From: Tomocerus qinae
Taxonomy: Eukaryota > Arthropoda > Collembola > Entomobryomorpha > Tomoceridae
Length of the DNA: 64,000 bases
NCBI GenBank assembly: GCA_020055645.1
Contig: CM034547.1
Location: forward strand, 45,854,409-45,918,408
Direction: 5' to 3'
Below are positions 1 through 11,731 of this stretch, in pieces. The stretch's first letter is position 1. Each line of letters opens with the position of its first letter. The translations under genes and the position numbers were made by a program. Under the pieces are notes generated by a model. That model ran no database searches, was not told where the DNA came from, and worked only from the letters and a program-made list of their open reading frames with translations.

Positions 1-56
1 AATAAATAAGTTCCAGCTTTATAAATGCACTCTAAATATTTAGTTCAATTACTCAC

Positions 57-2381
57 AAGCGGACCGAAAACATCCTTCTTCAGAATTTAAGCCGATTATA
101 ATTGGAACTTTATTTGCATATTTTCCTTCAACTGATAGTTTGTAAGGAGACTCTGATATGAATGTTGTATCTTTGTGTTCGGGTGAACTGAGTTCTATGG
201 AAGGACCATAAATATCTAATGGGTCCACAAAAGCATTCTGCAAAACAGGTTTAAGTGTATTTTTGTCTTTAGAGTATTTTTATTAATGGAAAATATTTTG
301 TAGCTCAATTACCAGTTGGGCTCTATGCGTCTCTGCAATTTCCCGTGCACTTACAGACTTAAGACAAGTTACTAATTCATGGGAATTTCCTGTGGGACAG
401 TTGAACACTTGGCCAAGACGTGTAGCTTGTTTCTTCGGTTCTCGTGAGTATGCCCAAGGGCAAAGACTGGATCCAGATTGCAATATGGCTTTTTGAAACA
501 GTCCTAAACATAAAATATCATTCTAAATGCATAAACATACCACAATTTTAATACCAATTGGATTTATGTTAAAATGTTTGCTTATAAGGATGAAGAACGC
601 TTGATTTCATAGGTATCTTCTGGTTATCAACCTTTGGACATTGGAGACAGCATGTGTAGATGAACTGAAGAAAACAAACAAATAATTTTCAATTGTGCTA
701 TCTTTTATTTGAAAATTGTAACTGAAAAGCATATTTGTAAATTCTAACCTGAAGCCGCACCTGCCGATTCTCCAAATAGGGTAATCTGATATTAACAAAA
801 ATTGAATGTAAAATAAATTTGTTTCTGTGAATTAATATGACTAGGATTTTAAAAAACAAGCACCTGATTTGGATCCCCTCCAAAAGCCTTAATATTCTCT
901 TTTACCCATTTCATAGCCATCACTTGATCCTTTAGAAATTTATAGTAGAAATCACAAATCTCGAATCGTCAATGGTACACGTGTCAATATACACACGTGG
1001 AAAACTAAAAACTAATAATAATAGCAATTTACAACTTAATACGTACCTTCAAGCCCATATTTCCTCTTGCATCATCACCAGCATTTAGAAATCCTATATC
1101 AGATATTAAATTACATAGATGCATAAATTTATATTTAATAATAGATTCCAGTATATAGTTATTTTTACCCATTGCTCCCACTCTGTACTGCATTGTAACA
1201 AGTACGATTTCTTCATCCATAAAATAACTACCACCATAAGTCTCTAATGTTCCAAACATAAAATGACCTGATCCATAAACAGAAACAACGTCTCAAAAGT
1301 TTTTTCGAGCCATTTATTTTAATGATCAAGTAATTAATGGTATAGAAAGGAGAAGCTTAACCTCCGTGAATAAAGAGCATTACGGGCAGAAGCTTTTCAT
1401 TCTTTTCTTTCTCATTAGGAACCTAAAGTTCAAACATATGTTTATTTAGCTGCAGTTCATAATTATAATGACGAAGGTCTGACGCAATTTGTTGGTATTT
1501 AATGTGAAAATATACAATTCATATCACGTGAAGTAGTTTCCTTATTGAGTCGCAGAAATAATTACATTTATTAAAAGAACAAAACATACGAGATATAGAA
1601 ATATCACAACACAACCATGAAATATATTGTATAACATTAAAAGCTTATCTTTAGTAGTATACTTTAGTGCAAGTGCATAAAAGGTAATAAAATAGTGCTT
1701 TTGATAATGTGCAATATTTCTTTTGACACAATAAAAGCAAAAACTCTAAGGTGGCCATACTACGTGATAACTTACTAAGCAAACAAATTTCAATGTCATG
1801 TTTTGTTGTAAGGTCGAAGCTCATTGTTATTGTTAGAGAACAATCGTTTACTTGTGAGTTGTGACTTACCTTTGTCGAAATTGCGAGATAGAGACAATCT
1901 TCACTTCCCAACACTCGTTTCCATAAGAAATCAAACTGTATGCAAGACTCAGGTAAACTTGAGACATCGCGTGTACCTTCCCATTTTTCAAGCTTTTGTG
2001 GCGGCTGAAGAAAGAGAAACAATGTTAGTTGTGATATGAACCATTAATTATTATTCCAAGTTATTAAACAATGCTACTAATGGATTTCTGCAATAAATCT
2101 GAACTTTTAATTTCTAATTCAGAAAGCGAATATAGACAGAAATTTTTTCATACCTCAAATCTTAACTGTCCAGTAGGTGGCTTTGCATAAGGAATGGAAT
2201 TAAATTGACTGTAAATTTTTCCGTCTCTTGATTTCGTCGTAAATCCTTTAACGGTGCCATATTTCGTGTCCACAAACACATTTTCGTAATTGTAAAAATG
2301 GTTGACTAGAAAATAGCAGGCAATGGAAGCGAAAATCAAAATGACAGATACGTAATCGTGGGAATGTTGAAAAAATGCCAT
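57..2381 (-). CDS. Carboxylesterase-like protein (partial; 3' end beyond left edge)
   Basis: Alpha/beta-hydrolase of the carboxylesterase/cholinesterase family; such enzymes hydrolyse ester substrates. Ten exons join in frame: 2154-2381, 1870-2004, 1362-1422, 1169-1267, 1047-1093, 864-929, 749-785, 632-664, 313-503 and 57-237, giving about 359 residues before the edge. The last visible exon ends in a good donor, so the rest lies to the left. The N-terminus has a hydrophobic segment near residues 11-27 (signal anchor or signal peptide). Family motifs follow: IPYAKPPTGQLRF, EDCLYL, the oxyanion HGG split across two exons, and the nucleophile elbow GESAG with Ser at about residue 219. GLNSEEGCF near the end probably carries the acid of the triad; the catalytic His would be off-window. 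The family is usually 550-600 residues. The start is the first ATG of the hydrophobic exon. Nothing suggests a pseudogene. Confidence 0.9.
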
Positions 2382-4066
2382 TTTATTCTCTTGTTATTAA
2401 TTTTAATGCGTAGAATAAATTAAGTGTAGACAAACTAATTTACTCCAAAATGTTAAAATTACTTTAATTTAGTATTTCACATTCCTAGGCACTATAAAGT
2501 TAAATAGTACACTGAGTTATTATGTGTGTGGTTGAAGTAACTCGGTGTGATTGTGACAGTTTAATTCGCAATAACATGTTTGTGTGTTTGAAGAACGGCC
2601 TCAGTCGACTAGTCAATTTTACTCAATTAAATTTTAACCTTAAAATGATAGCTGGACTTCATATGTTTGGGGTTTTTTGCTGGCTTTCTATTATAATATA
2701 CTATATACTCACAGTAAATCATAGGGAGTAGGTTATTGTATAAGTATTACCTATATGAAAGTTCTGCATGCATGGAAGATTATTACTTTAGTGTGTACAA
2801 CATCTATGCGATAGTGATATCACATCCCCGTCCACTTCACTTTAATATAAATGTTTAGGTCCATTTCTATAGTATTACAAGTAGATATCAACCTAGCATT
2901 GAGAAAGATTAATACAAACATATATATTGTATAACACTATATTATATAGACTTATATAGATAGATATTTCGATATTGTATGAACATTGTACTAGGTACCC
3001 TGAATTGTGTATTCAGTAAACTTGTTATATACATCGACAAAAAACTAATCTTCTTTCAAGTAAAAGTAGTCTTACTACCTTTAATGAAGTCTACTTATAT
3101 TATTACGTATACTCCTTCATTAAGTGTATACTGGATATCCTTCCAGTACCCAAGTCTACAGGTGTATCCTTTTATTACCAAGATAAAAAGATACTATCAT
3201 TGCATTTTGTTATTAAACTACGTCACTACATCTACCTAACTATATACCTAAAGATTGTTACTTATAATCGTCCGTGCATTGCAAACATTCGCATTCTATC
3301 CAATGCAATGCATATACACAAATGCACACACTGTTCGTATGATTTTATCTTTTAATGAAATAAAATATTTGATGAGCTTTCAGCTTTTTGCTAAACACAT
3401 TCATAAGTTTGTAAATCTTTTGTTTAAACACTTTATAGATACAAAATTGAATTTGAATAGCACTACTTTCAGATTTCATCAATTTTAGAGTTTATACATG
3501 AGTTTTTTTTACAATATTTCTTCCCGATAAATTCGTTCAAAAATTCATTGCTTGATGATAAAATAATTTTGACAGAGTTGTGATACAAACCGGTGTGTTT
3601 AAAACAAACGGAAAAAAATATTACTAATAAGTGATAACAAACATTAGTCCACTCATTAATGAAGTACATAATTTTATGTAGATTTAGACCACTAGAAATT
3701 ACTGCTATCTGACCCCTATAAAAAAGTGTGGGTCCATGTGTTGAATTCTTAAGTTCAGTTTTTGTTTTGACATTTTTTCTGTCTTTATTATTAGCTACTC
3801 TATTACAGACTAAAATGTTCTCCATTTACAATTGTGGTTACAAAGTTACAATAAGTACGGAATTTATTTTCCTGTATTGGTGAGAATAACAGGAAAAGTC
3901 CTAAAAAATAATTTAGCATCTTAGGTTTAGTATTTCCTACTTTGCAGTTATTTTTTATCAATCAGGAATAGATCCTATATGATAGTGGTAGGACATGCAT
4001 GTAGAATGGAATGTATTTCTGATTTCCAGAAATGTATTTATATTATATTATGGTGTCTATTTTGAA
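2382..4066. other. Intergenic, no gene recognised
   Basis: AT-rich sequence upstream of the carboxylesterase. A 118-codon ATG-initiated open frame lies at 3469-3825 on the minus strand, but I recognise no family and no splice context. In DNA this AT-rich an open frame of that length can occur by chance. Confidence 0.5.
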
Positions 4067-4278
4067 ACTTCCGGAACCAATGCCAGCGCCTGAATTTTTA
4101 GCAGAGAATCCCAATCCTGCTGATGGTCCAATCAACTCAGATTCAGAATCGATTCTAGATTTTGTTGTGAATTCTTTCTCAATTTTTCCTCGTCTCTCTG
4201 AGAAAGTTGAAGTTTCTTCTTCATTGAATGAAACTTTAGGTTTTCCAGCTCCGGAATTATTTCCGCTGAGTGCATATG
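4067..4278 (-). pseudogene. Duplicated fragment of the Ser/Gly-rich gene at 5934-7399
   Basis: These 212 bp match 6291-6502 at roughly 93% by eye, in the same orientation. Read on the minus strand the copy is still open and keeps SFNEEET, FSERRGKIEKEF and SGAGIGSGS, but it has no signal exon and no downstream part of the parent. Just before it on the minus strand is an acceptor-like ACTCAG, so it could be an exon of an unrecognised paralogue. A relic of local duplication is simpler. Confidence 0.7.
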
Positions 4279-5933
4279 TAAATTCAAAGAATATCTCTAA
4301 TTAAAAGAAATGTCTATAGGGTATACGACTGCATGCAGGCAGAAAAAATTGCTGCTTATAAAGTTAAGATATTAGTAGAATTAGGTATAGGTAGATATTA
4401 TTATTAAGACTTCGGTTGAGTGAGCCGTAGTTTAGGAGGTAGTGTGAACTTTCTTGCAGTTGTACCCTCTTGTATGATAGCTACCCATTTGCAAAACTTC
4501 AATGATTGAGTTATCGTTTTCCAATACTATAAAAACGTGGAAAATGTGTTCTTTGTAGAATTTCCCATGATACATAAACATCATAAGGGGTGGCAATACT
4601 TAGTGTAAGTAGTAGGTATACTTAATATGAAAAATAAATGTTTTTTTTGCATATTTTAAATAAATATTCATTGTAAGTTGGCGTGTACATTATGTGTTAA
4701 GATTTGATGTGAGCACCGTAATTTGTTAAACTTGTTCCAGTTCCTCCGAGCTATTACAAGTAATAGTACGTGCTATTCCAGTCTATTCCCACAATATAAA
4801 ATTTGAATGACCACAAAAATCAACTCAAGGTCATGGTATTATTATTTAATTTCATTTTGCATGGTTTTGGTATCCTCTATCCTGCGTTTACTTAGACACA
4901 CCAACTAAACTAGCTCTACCCAACAAACATAATAAACAATAAACAACATTTTTAAGGTTTTACGGTCTATCGAAGAAGGTTATTGCAACTCAGTACAACT
5001 TCTCTGCTATGAATTGCAATCATAATCATCTTGACCACATATGTTCAATGTTTGCTGTCAATGACTTTTGAAAAAATTCATGGTTTATGCCCATTAGCAC
5101 TTAGAATCATTAATTACTAAATAAAACTGCGCCTATGTAAATACCGGCACGCCTTGTTTGTTTATAGGTATATATCATTAGCACTAATAAACCTCTTTAT
5201 AGGATGCATCTGTCAGCATAAAATAATCTAATAAATAATTAATAAGTAGGTACATTAGCTACTAGCTCTACTTTCTTAAGGTGTCCTAAACATGTTACAT
5301 AATGGTAAACATACCTGGCATTTTTAATTACACTTCCGCTGCAATTCAGTTGGACTAAACTACATACTACATATTTCACTACGTAGGTAAAACATGGATT
5401 GTATAAAATTAATTTACTTGCATACCTATATAGTTAATGCTTTACAAACATGTTTTACATAGCAAGTATGTTTTGGTGAATTGAAATGAAAAGAAAACGA
5501 TGAAAAATTAACTAGTGTAATGAATAGGTATGAAAATCAATAGCTTTAACAAAATTATACGTTTATTGCAAACTATAACAATATTTTAAACTAAAAATTG
5601 ACCTAGATGGACTAATAATTGATTTTTAGGAAACAAAAATATTGTTGTTAACATTTCCTCATTCCGGGAGAAACTTTCACATTTTACAAAATTGAAAAGT
5701 ACAAAGTAGTTTTGGTAGCTACAATGCACAGAAGTTAAAATTGTAGCATTGAACTAATAATTACTTAAGTTGTACTTTATACATCAGTATTATTAAAAGT
5801 CTATATATCGCAGAAATTATTTAATAAAGATATCACGCTGTTAATTATAAGATTCTCTTGCGTCGCTGTATGCAGGAGAATAGATAATACGCTCAATAAA
5901 ACACAAGCGGGTCGTTGGTTTCCTCGCTAGAAA
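4279..5933. other. Intergenic, no gene recognised
   Basis: AT-rich sequence that includes the probable 3' untranslated region of the minus-strand gene ending at 5934. I found no coding stretch, RNA gene or ordered repeat. Confidence 0.5.
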
Positions 5934-7399
5934 TTAATTGTGCGGATAATTCACATAAGTCGGGGCAATACTGTGAGATGCGTAAGAATGCATGAACGGG
6001 GATTCTGGAGATTTAAGGATGTAGTCTCTCCAGGGTCTCTCATCTTGAATAGCATAATCTATTCGGGAGATTGGTCTTCCACGACGTAACCGTCCCAGCG
6101 AAAATTTGGCAGCACTCCCGCCGCTTCCTCCGAGTGAAAATTTGGTAGAACTTTGTCCGTCAGTTTTTCCACTGGAGCCAAATGAGAATCCTGCTCTTCC
6201 AGCACCTTCCGAATCATCTGATGACTTTCCACTGAGGCTGATGCCAAATACACTAGAAGTTTCATCATCTGCATCAGCTCCTCCAGAGTAACTTCCGGAA
6301 CCAATGCCAGCGCCTGAATTTTTAGCAGAGAATCCTATTCCTGCTGATGGTCCAGTCAATTCAGATTCAGAATCAACTCTAGATTTTGCTGTGAATTCTT
6401 TCTCAATTTTTCCTCGTCTCTCTGAGAAACTTGAAGTTTCTTCTTCATTGAATGAGAGTTTAGATTTTCCAGCTCCGGAATTATTTCCGCCGAGTGCATA
6501 TGCAATTTTTCCTTTTCCTGAAGATCCAGCAATGCTTTCTTCATCTGCTCCAAAAGACAGTCGTCCAGATGACCCGAGACCTCCACCGCTATTGATTTTA
6601 CTTCTACTCCGTCCACTAAATAAGTCTTCTCTGGAATCGAAAAATCCATCATCTTTACCCAGGCCAGTAGGTGCAGGCTCATTGCCCAGTCCACTAGTGC
6701 AGGAAATTGTGTTTGTTTTCCATTCCCCATTATTATTATTCTCACTTGTGTGCTTGAAATTAAATTTCACGTCTCCCCCATTCGAAGAGTAATGGTCATC
6801 AAGAGCTAATTTCAGATCTTGAATTCCCTCCTTGAAAGTTTGTAGAAATGCATCAATAAATGCTTTTGCTGCCGCGTCGACATTTTCTTTCACTTGATCT
6901 GCATTTGCCTTTATGCTTGTCAATCCTGCTTCGGCGAATTTCGACCCTTGTTCTCCTGCACCTGCCAAATCCGCACCAATTGAACCGCTATCACCACCAC
7001 CGTATGATACTTCAGCCCCTGAACTTAATGCCGCAAAATTTTCCGATTTTCGATGACTCCGTAATGCTTTTGTTCTGAATCCTAAAAAGTATATCCGATA
7101 TTAAGTACACAGTACACCTCTACTCTACCACAACGCAAAGCTGATTTATCTAGGACAGTGACATACAAACTAAACACAATAAACCTAAAAAGATCGATGG
7201 CAAATAATTAAAAAGAAGGCCGAGGGAATAAAAATTACGATATGAAATTGCCTAAAGATGAATACGCATTCAATTGAAATTCACTTGTTTGTATTAAAAT
7301 CTTTGTTAATAATTTACCTCTTCCTCCATCCCGATCGCTTCCAAATGCTGTAGACACGAGACTAACAACTAAAATTAGGGCAACTGGTTTCACAATCAT
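5934..7399 (-). CDS. Secreted Ser/Gly-rich low-complexity protein
   Basis: Two exons, 7318-7399 and 5934-7081, join in frame to 409 residues. Exon 1 carries the signal peptide (MIVKPVALILVVSLVSTAFG, then SDRDGGRG). Exon 2 opens with a charged segment and a Gly-rich spacer, followed by a predicted amphipathic helix of about 60 residues (AGAGEQGSKFAEAG through KLALDDHY). The remaining 250 or so residues are rich in Ser and Gly, with recurring blocks such as GAGKSKLSF, GRAGFSFGSSGK and AKFSLG. I recognise no known domain; a structural, silk-like, mucus-like or cuticle-associated role is only a guess from composition. A TATA box lies at 7476-7484. An in-frame ATG at 7441 would extend the N-terminus by 14 residues, but it lies very near the expected transcription start, so I prefer 7399. 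Part of exon 2 is duplicated at 4067-4278. Confidence 0.75.
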
Positions 7400-7475
7400 A
7401 TTCACTAGATGAATAATTTTACTAGAGTATAACAATGTCAATTTAAAACTGGAGCTGTAGAAAGTTTTGCCTTAT

Positions 7476-7484
7476 CCTTTTATA
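7476..7484 (-). promoter_or_regulatory. TATA box of the Ser/Gly-rich gene
   Basis: TATAAAAGG on the minus strand, about 80 bp upstream of the preferred ATG at 7399. Confidence 0.6.
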
Positions 7485-7499
7485 ACCCGGATCTAAGTT

Positions 7500-10400
7500 G
7501 AACGAAATAATGAGTATTTGGGAATCTTCTTTAAGATCACCATTATATACACCTCTAATTTTTTTACTGGTGTTTCTTTTTCTACTGCCTACCTCTCTTT
7601 GCTAGAAAAATTAAATATTGTAAGACTTTTATCAGATGGAAACTCTTCTTTGCTACTGATCCAATGTTTAATGCTCAAGAGGCGTGAAGAAAAATGTAAG
7701 ATAGTAGAAAAGCACAAAATGCCTCTTATTGTTAGTTTGGTAGACCTGTCTCGTAATTTCTTTTGTTACTACATTCAATTAAAGAAGCTCCAGTATAGGT
7801 ATAAGCGTCTTCTGAATCAGAACTATACTGACTGACCATACTAGGAAGGAATACAACAATCATATTAATTAGGTATTTAACGTAGGTAGGTATCAGTCGA
7901 ATGTACCTTAGATATTTCCAAATACTACGTTGAAGCTTTAATTGAGACTTATTCTCTGAAACAATGAAAACGCACAATCTTGATTACTACGTATCCTCCT
8001 ACGTGAATCAGATCTGTGGTGTAAATGTAACGTATAAATTCACGTAGAACTCTTTTTGCTAAAAATTGAGAATTTCTTACATCATCATACAAAGATGTTA
8101 TCTTTTAGTATAGAAATATTAAAAATGTATGTATTATGTATTCAAACTGACATTTATATACGTTTATGTATAAATAGTGATGTAGTTTGGGATTACCGTC
8201 TACTAGACTGTAGTAGTAAATTCTACTGTACTTCTACTGATTGATTAATTGATATTATAAGGTTTTTTTAACCCAAAAACAACGTACAAACATATATTTA
8301 CTAACAATGTTCAATTCTGTTGCATGTAATATGTAGGTGGGCACTTTTCGGAAAAAATTCCGTGTTGAAAATAGTTTAAAAAATTGAAAAGCTCGTTTTG
8401 TGGGGATATCCAGAAATTATAAGCCACTTCGTGTCTTTAGACGAAACATTTGTGCATGAAAAAAGTGTTTATTATGTACCTACTCGGTTGAAGTTGTTAT
8501 AATTAGGTAGCTAGATAAGTAGCCATTAGTGTCAATCATTTTAATATTCGTACTAAAATTAAAACGTAGAGAATCTGCAATAAAACAATTGAATCTCTAG
8601 ACATTGTTGCATAAGAGAAGCCTGTATAAATTACGACAGACTGTTTATGAGAAATAAATAGCCTTGATATGAACACGTTAAGTGGTTTATCAAAGCTGCC
8701 TACTTGTCGGACGCAGAATCTTAAGTAGATGTTGAAACGTGAAAATAAAACTAAAAGTTTTATATCTTGCAAATGAAAAAAGACTGGAAACTAATAATAA
8801 ATGGCTGCATGAAAATGTTTCTTTTTGATCAAATCTCTACTGAGAGTCTGTGGGTTCTCCGTATCCCGGATCTGGTAGCTATATACCTACGCTGATTTTC
8901 TTACCTAGCGTTGGACTCACTGAAGCAAAGCTCGTTATGATTACACTAATTTGGCTACTATTTCATTTCTGGCATCTCATTTTCTCATTCATATTATATG
9001 TACATTTTCCATCGTAAACAGTCATTTGGTCGTCATATGCCAAGAATATCATTCTCCCTGATGAATTTTATCTTAATTGCAGTTGGCACAATACCTCTGG
9101 AGTTTTATAAAACATAGACGAACAACTCTCCTATCTTTTAATCCATTCTCTCTCGTAAAACTAATTTTTAAACCAAAAAAGCCTACTTGACAAGTGCGAG
9201 TTCATTTTTTGCTAAACCCAATTACATATACACATACCTACAGTTGAGCATACATGATTATTTTCTTTGTCTCTACATTTTTCTAGGATTATATACATAA
9301 ATATATAAAGATTATCTCGCAAGTGTATTTTTATGGACAATTTTCGTAATTTAATACCTAATAAATCCATTATTTTTCCCTAAGCACAAAAACATTCTCC
9401 TTTTTGACTAGGGCTAATTAGTTGTAAACTTTATACGTGCTTAGATTAGATTTATTGGCTTAACGTTTACTGCGGAGAAATTTTAAGCATTTCATGCTTC
9501 GCAATTATACACATTCAAAATATTTACCTTCGGTATTGTTTAGTTCTTATTCCATAGCCTACGAAAACGCTAAAATGGTGCAAATATGAATCAGATAAAT
9601 GAAAGTATAGTAAAAACTGCTTGGTGTTATAACATTTGCCAGATTGTGTCAGGTAGTCAGACTTTAACAGAACATAGGTACCTAATCCACATCCATAACA
9701 TTAAACTTAAACATAACATGCAATTACAATGGTACCTTAAAAAGATTAGATATAATTAGAATTGGGAATACCCGCACGAAGCACGTGCACTTTTGCATTG
9801 CGTGGAAATAAACGTATTATTAGCATTATTAATGGCTACAATTTCATTAAATAGGCTTGACAGGTGCTGGAACGAGATTGGTCAGTTGTGAAATATATAA
9901 AAAAAACTTTAAATTGGATTGGAACTTTAATTTGCGAATTGGCCTGCAATGGTTTGATTCGAAATTGTCAATTAATGTCATTTAATACCAATATCAAATG
10001 AAATGAAATGCTTTTTTGAAAAGCACAAATAATACCAAATAATATTACATCCCTATTGCATTTTGCATATATAATTTTGTACGTATAATTATTTCCCATT
10101 TTCAAATTACTATTAAAGCAATGTTGATTTATTGTTAGTAAGTAGATATAGCTTGATAAAAAAAATTCCTACGAAAGTCATGATTAAGAATGTAGGAATG
10201 ACTCCTTGTGCCAATGCCATTGTTAAGTAGTACAATCAACACGTAAATAGTTTTAATAGCGACATAAAATTACCAGACCTTTATGGTAAGTTGCACCTAA
10301 ACCACAGAATTACTAGAGGCTGGTAGGATACTTTATTCATAAAGCATGAAATTCATAACAAAATAACAATGCACCTATTAAATTAGAACTTCCAGCTGAG

Positions 10401-10805
10401 GAAAATCATATTTTGTGAGTGTGCATACTTTAGTACAATACGTGGCTATTATAATGTTAGTAATCGCCTCTTACAGAATTCGTTCTGCTTGGGGAAATGT
10501 TGCTTTTCGGCATTCTACGTAAGTAGCGTACTAAACATAGGATTTTCTTCAATTCTTAGACTTAGTTTCGGAAAAAAATGTTTAGTGCTTGTCTGCAGGA
10601 TTATTAGTTAAGATATGATATGAAGTAGCTACAGTAATGTCCATTATTACGTAAAGTTACTTATTTTCTTTGAACTTAGAAACTCATCTGCGTTTTAGAA
10701 GGTCTTTTGCGGAGATGCTTTTTTCTTTGGAATTAAATGAAAGAATGAGTCATATTAATCATAACAACACGTGCCTCAAGGATATGAGAAGCGACTACAA
10801 ATAAA
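7500..10805. other. Intergenic, no gene recognised
   Basis: About 3.3 kb of AT-rich sequence. Open frames here are short, several lack an ATG, and none resembles a protein family I know. No ordered repeat stands out. Confidence 0.5.
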
Positions 10806-11108
10806 TTATACAAACGAGGTCTTTATAGCCGTTGTAAAACATTTAAAAAGCTTATATGAAAGTACAAATGGCAAAGAGGCCGCATAAAAATATGCACGCA
10901 GATTCACTTCATGGATAGATTTTGATAGACCCAGATTGTTTGTACAGTAAAATAATCTTGCGGCATAAAATTCTCTTACATAAATAGCAATTGTTACATA
11001 AGTATTTAAATTGAGCTTTAAAAATGGAATTTCTGTCCTTGAAATGTGCATCAAAACTTTTAGACTCTCACTGATCTGATCCCAACACCGAACCGCATTT
11101 AAAAACAT
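10806..11108 (-). pseudogene. Possible relic of a non-LTR reverse transcriptase C-terminus
   Basis: A 100-codon open frame whose N-terminal part (FLNAVRCWDQISESLKVL) resembles the family pattern of a short motif with a conserved Trp, then Pro or Ile, that ends many LINE reverse transcriptases. There is no upstream polymerase sequence in the same orientation, so if real it is a truncated 3' end. The resemblance is from memory and weak. Confidence 0.25.
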
Positions 11109-11624
11109 ATAATCATGGACATTGCAGGTTGTTTAACATGAATGCCTATGCCAATGACGGTTTGCGATTTGATCGATTGATTTTGATTACTGATATCAGA
11201 CTATGATTTATGAAAATCCTGATTTGACCTTTTGGGGTCACTTTTGAGAATTTTATAAAAACCAAATATATCAATTAAGGCGTTGGTGGTGACTACAGAT
11301 TTAATTTGTCTATCTCATAGTCTCCTTTGAATACATTTTTTAGAAAAAGACCCAATTTTTTATTTGCAAAAATCGAAAAGACTACTTTCTTTCATTTTAG
11401 AAAAATCTAAAGACTAGGTTCACTAGAAAAAAAGCCGAACAGGAGGATTTAGCGAAACCTATAGAAATTCATAAGCCCAGCCTTAATTTAGTAATAGCTA
11501 TTATGTACTAATTATTATTTTATTATCAAGCATTAATCACATACCCATAAAATTATTCTTTCTTTCCAACACGGTAATTAAGAATCTATTTGAAAAAGAG
11601 ACATCGTGACTTAGCTGACTGGGG

Positions 11625-11631
11625 TATAAAA
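11625..11631 (+). promoter_or_regulatory. TATA box of the one-domain Kazal gene
   Basis: TATAAAA, 107 bp upstream of the ATG at 11732. This predicts a leader of about 75 nt. Confidence 0.7.
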
Positions 11632-11731
11632 GGGGCTAGATTCTTGCAAATTTTACACTTACTCTTCATCTACTGAATCTGAATAGGTACCACTTTTAAT
11701 TCGTTGACAACAAAATTGGATTTTGTCAGCC

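Noticed and set aside
3469..3825. 118-codon ATG frame on the minus strand
   Set aside because: No recognisable family, no promoter or splice context, and a length attainable by chance in AT-rich DNA.
6059..6792. Long open frames on both strands over the Ser/Gly-rich exon
   Set aside because: Shadows caused by repetitive, stop-poor codons of the real minus-strand gene; they lack signal peptides or splice support.
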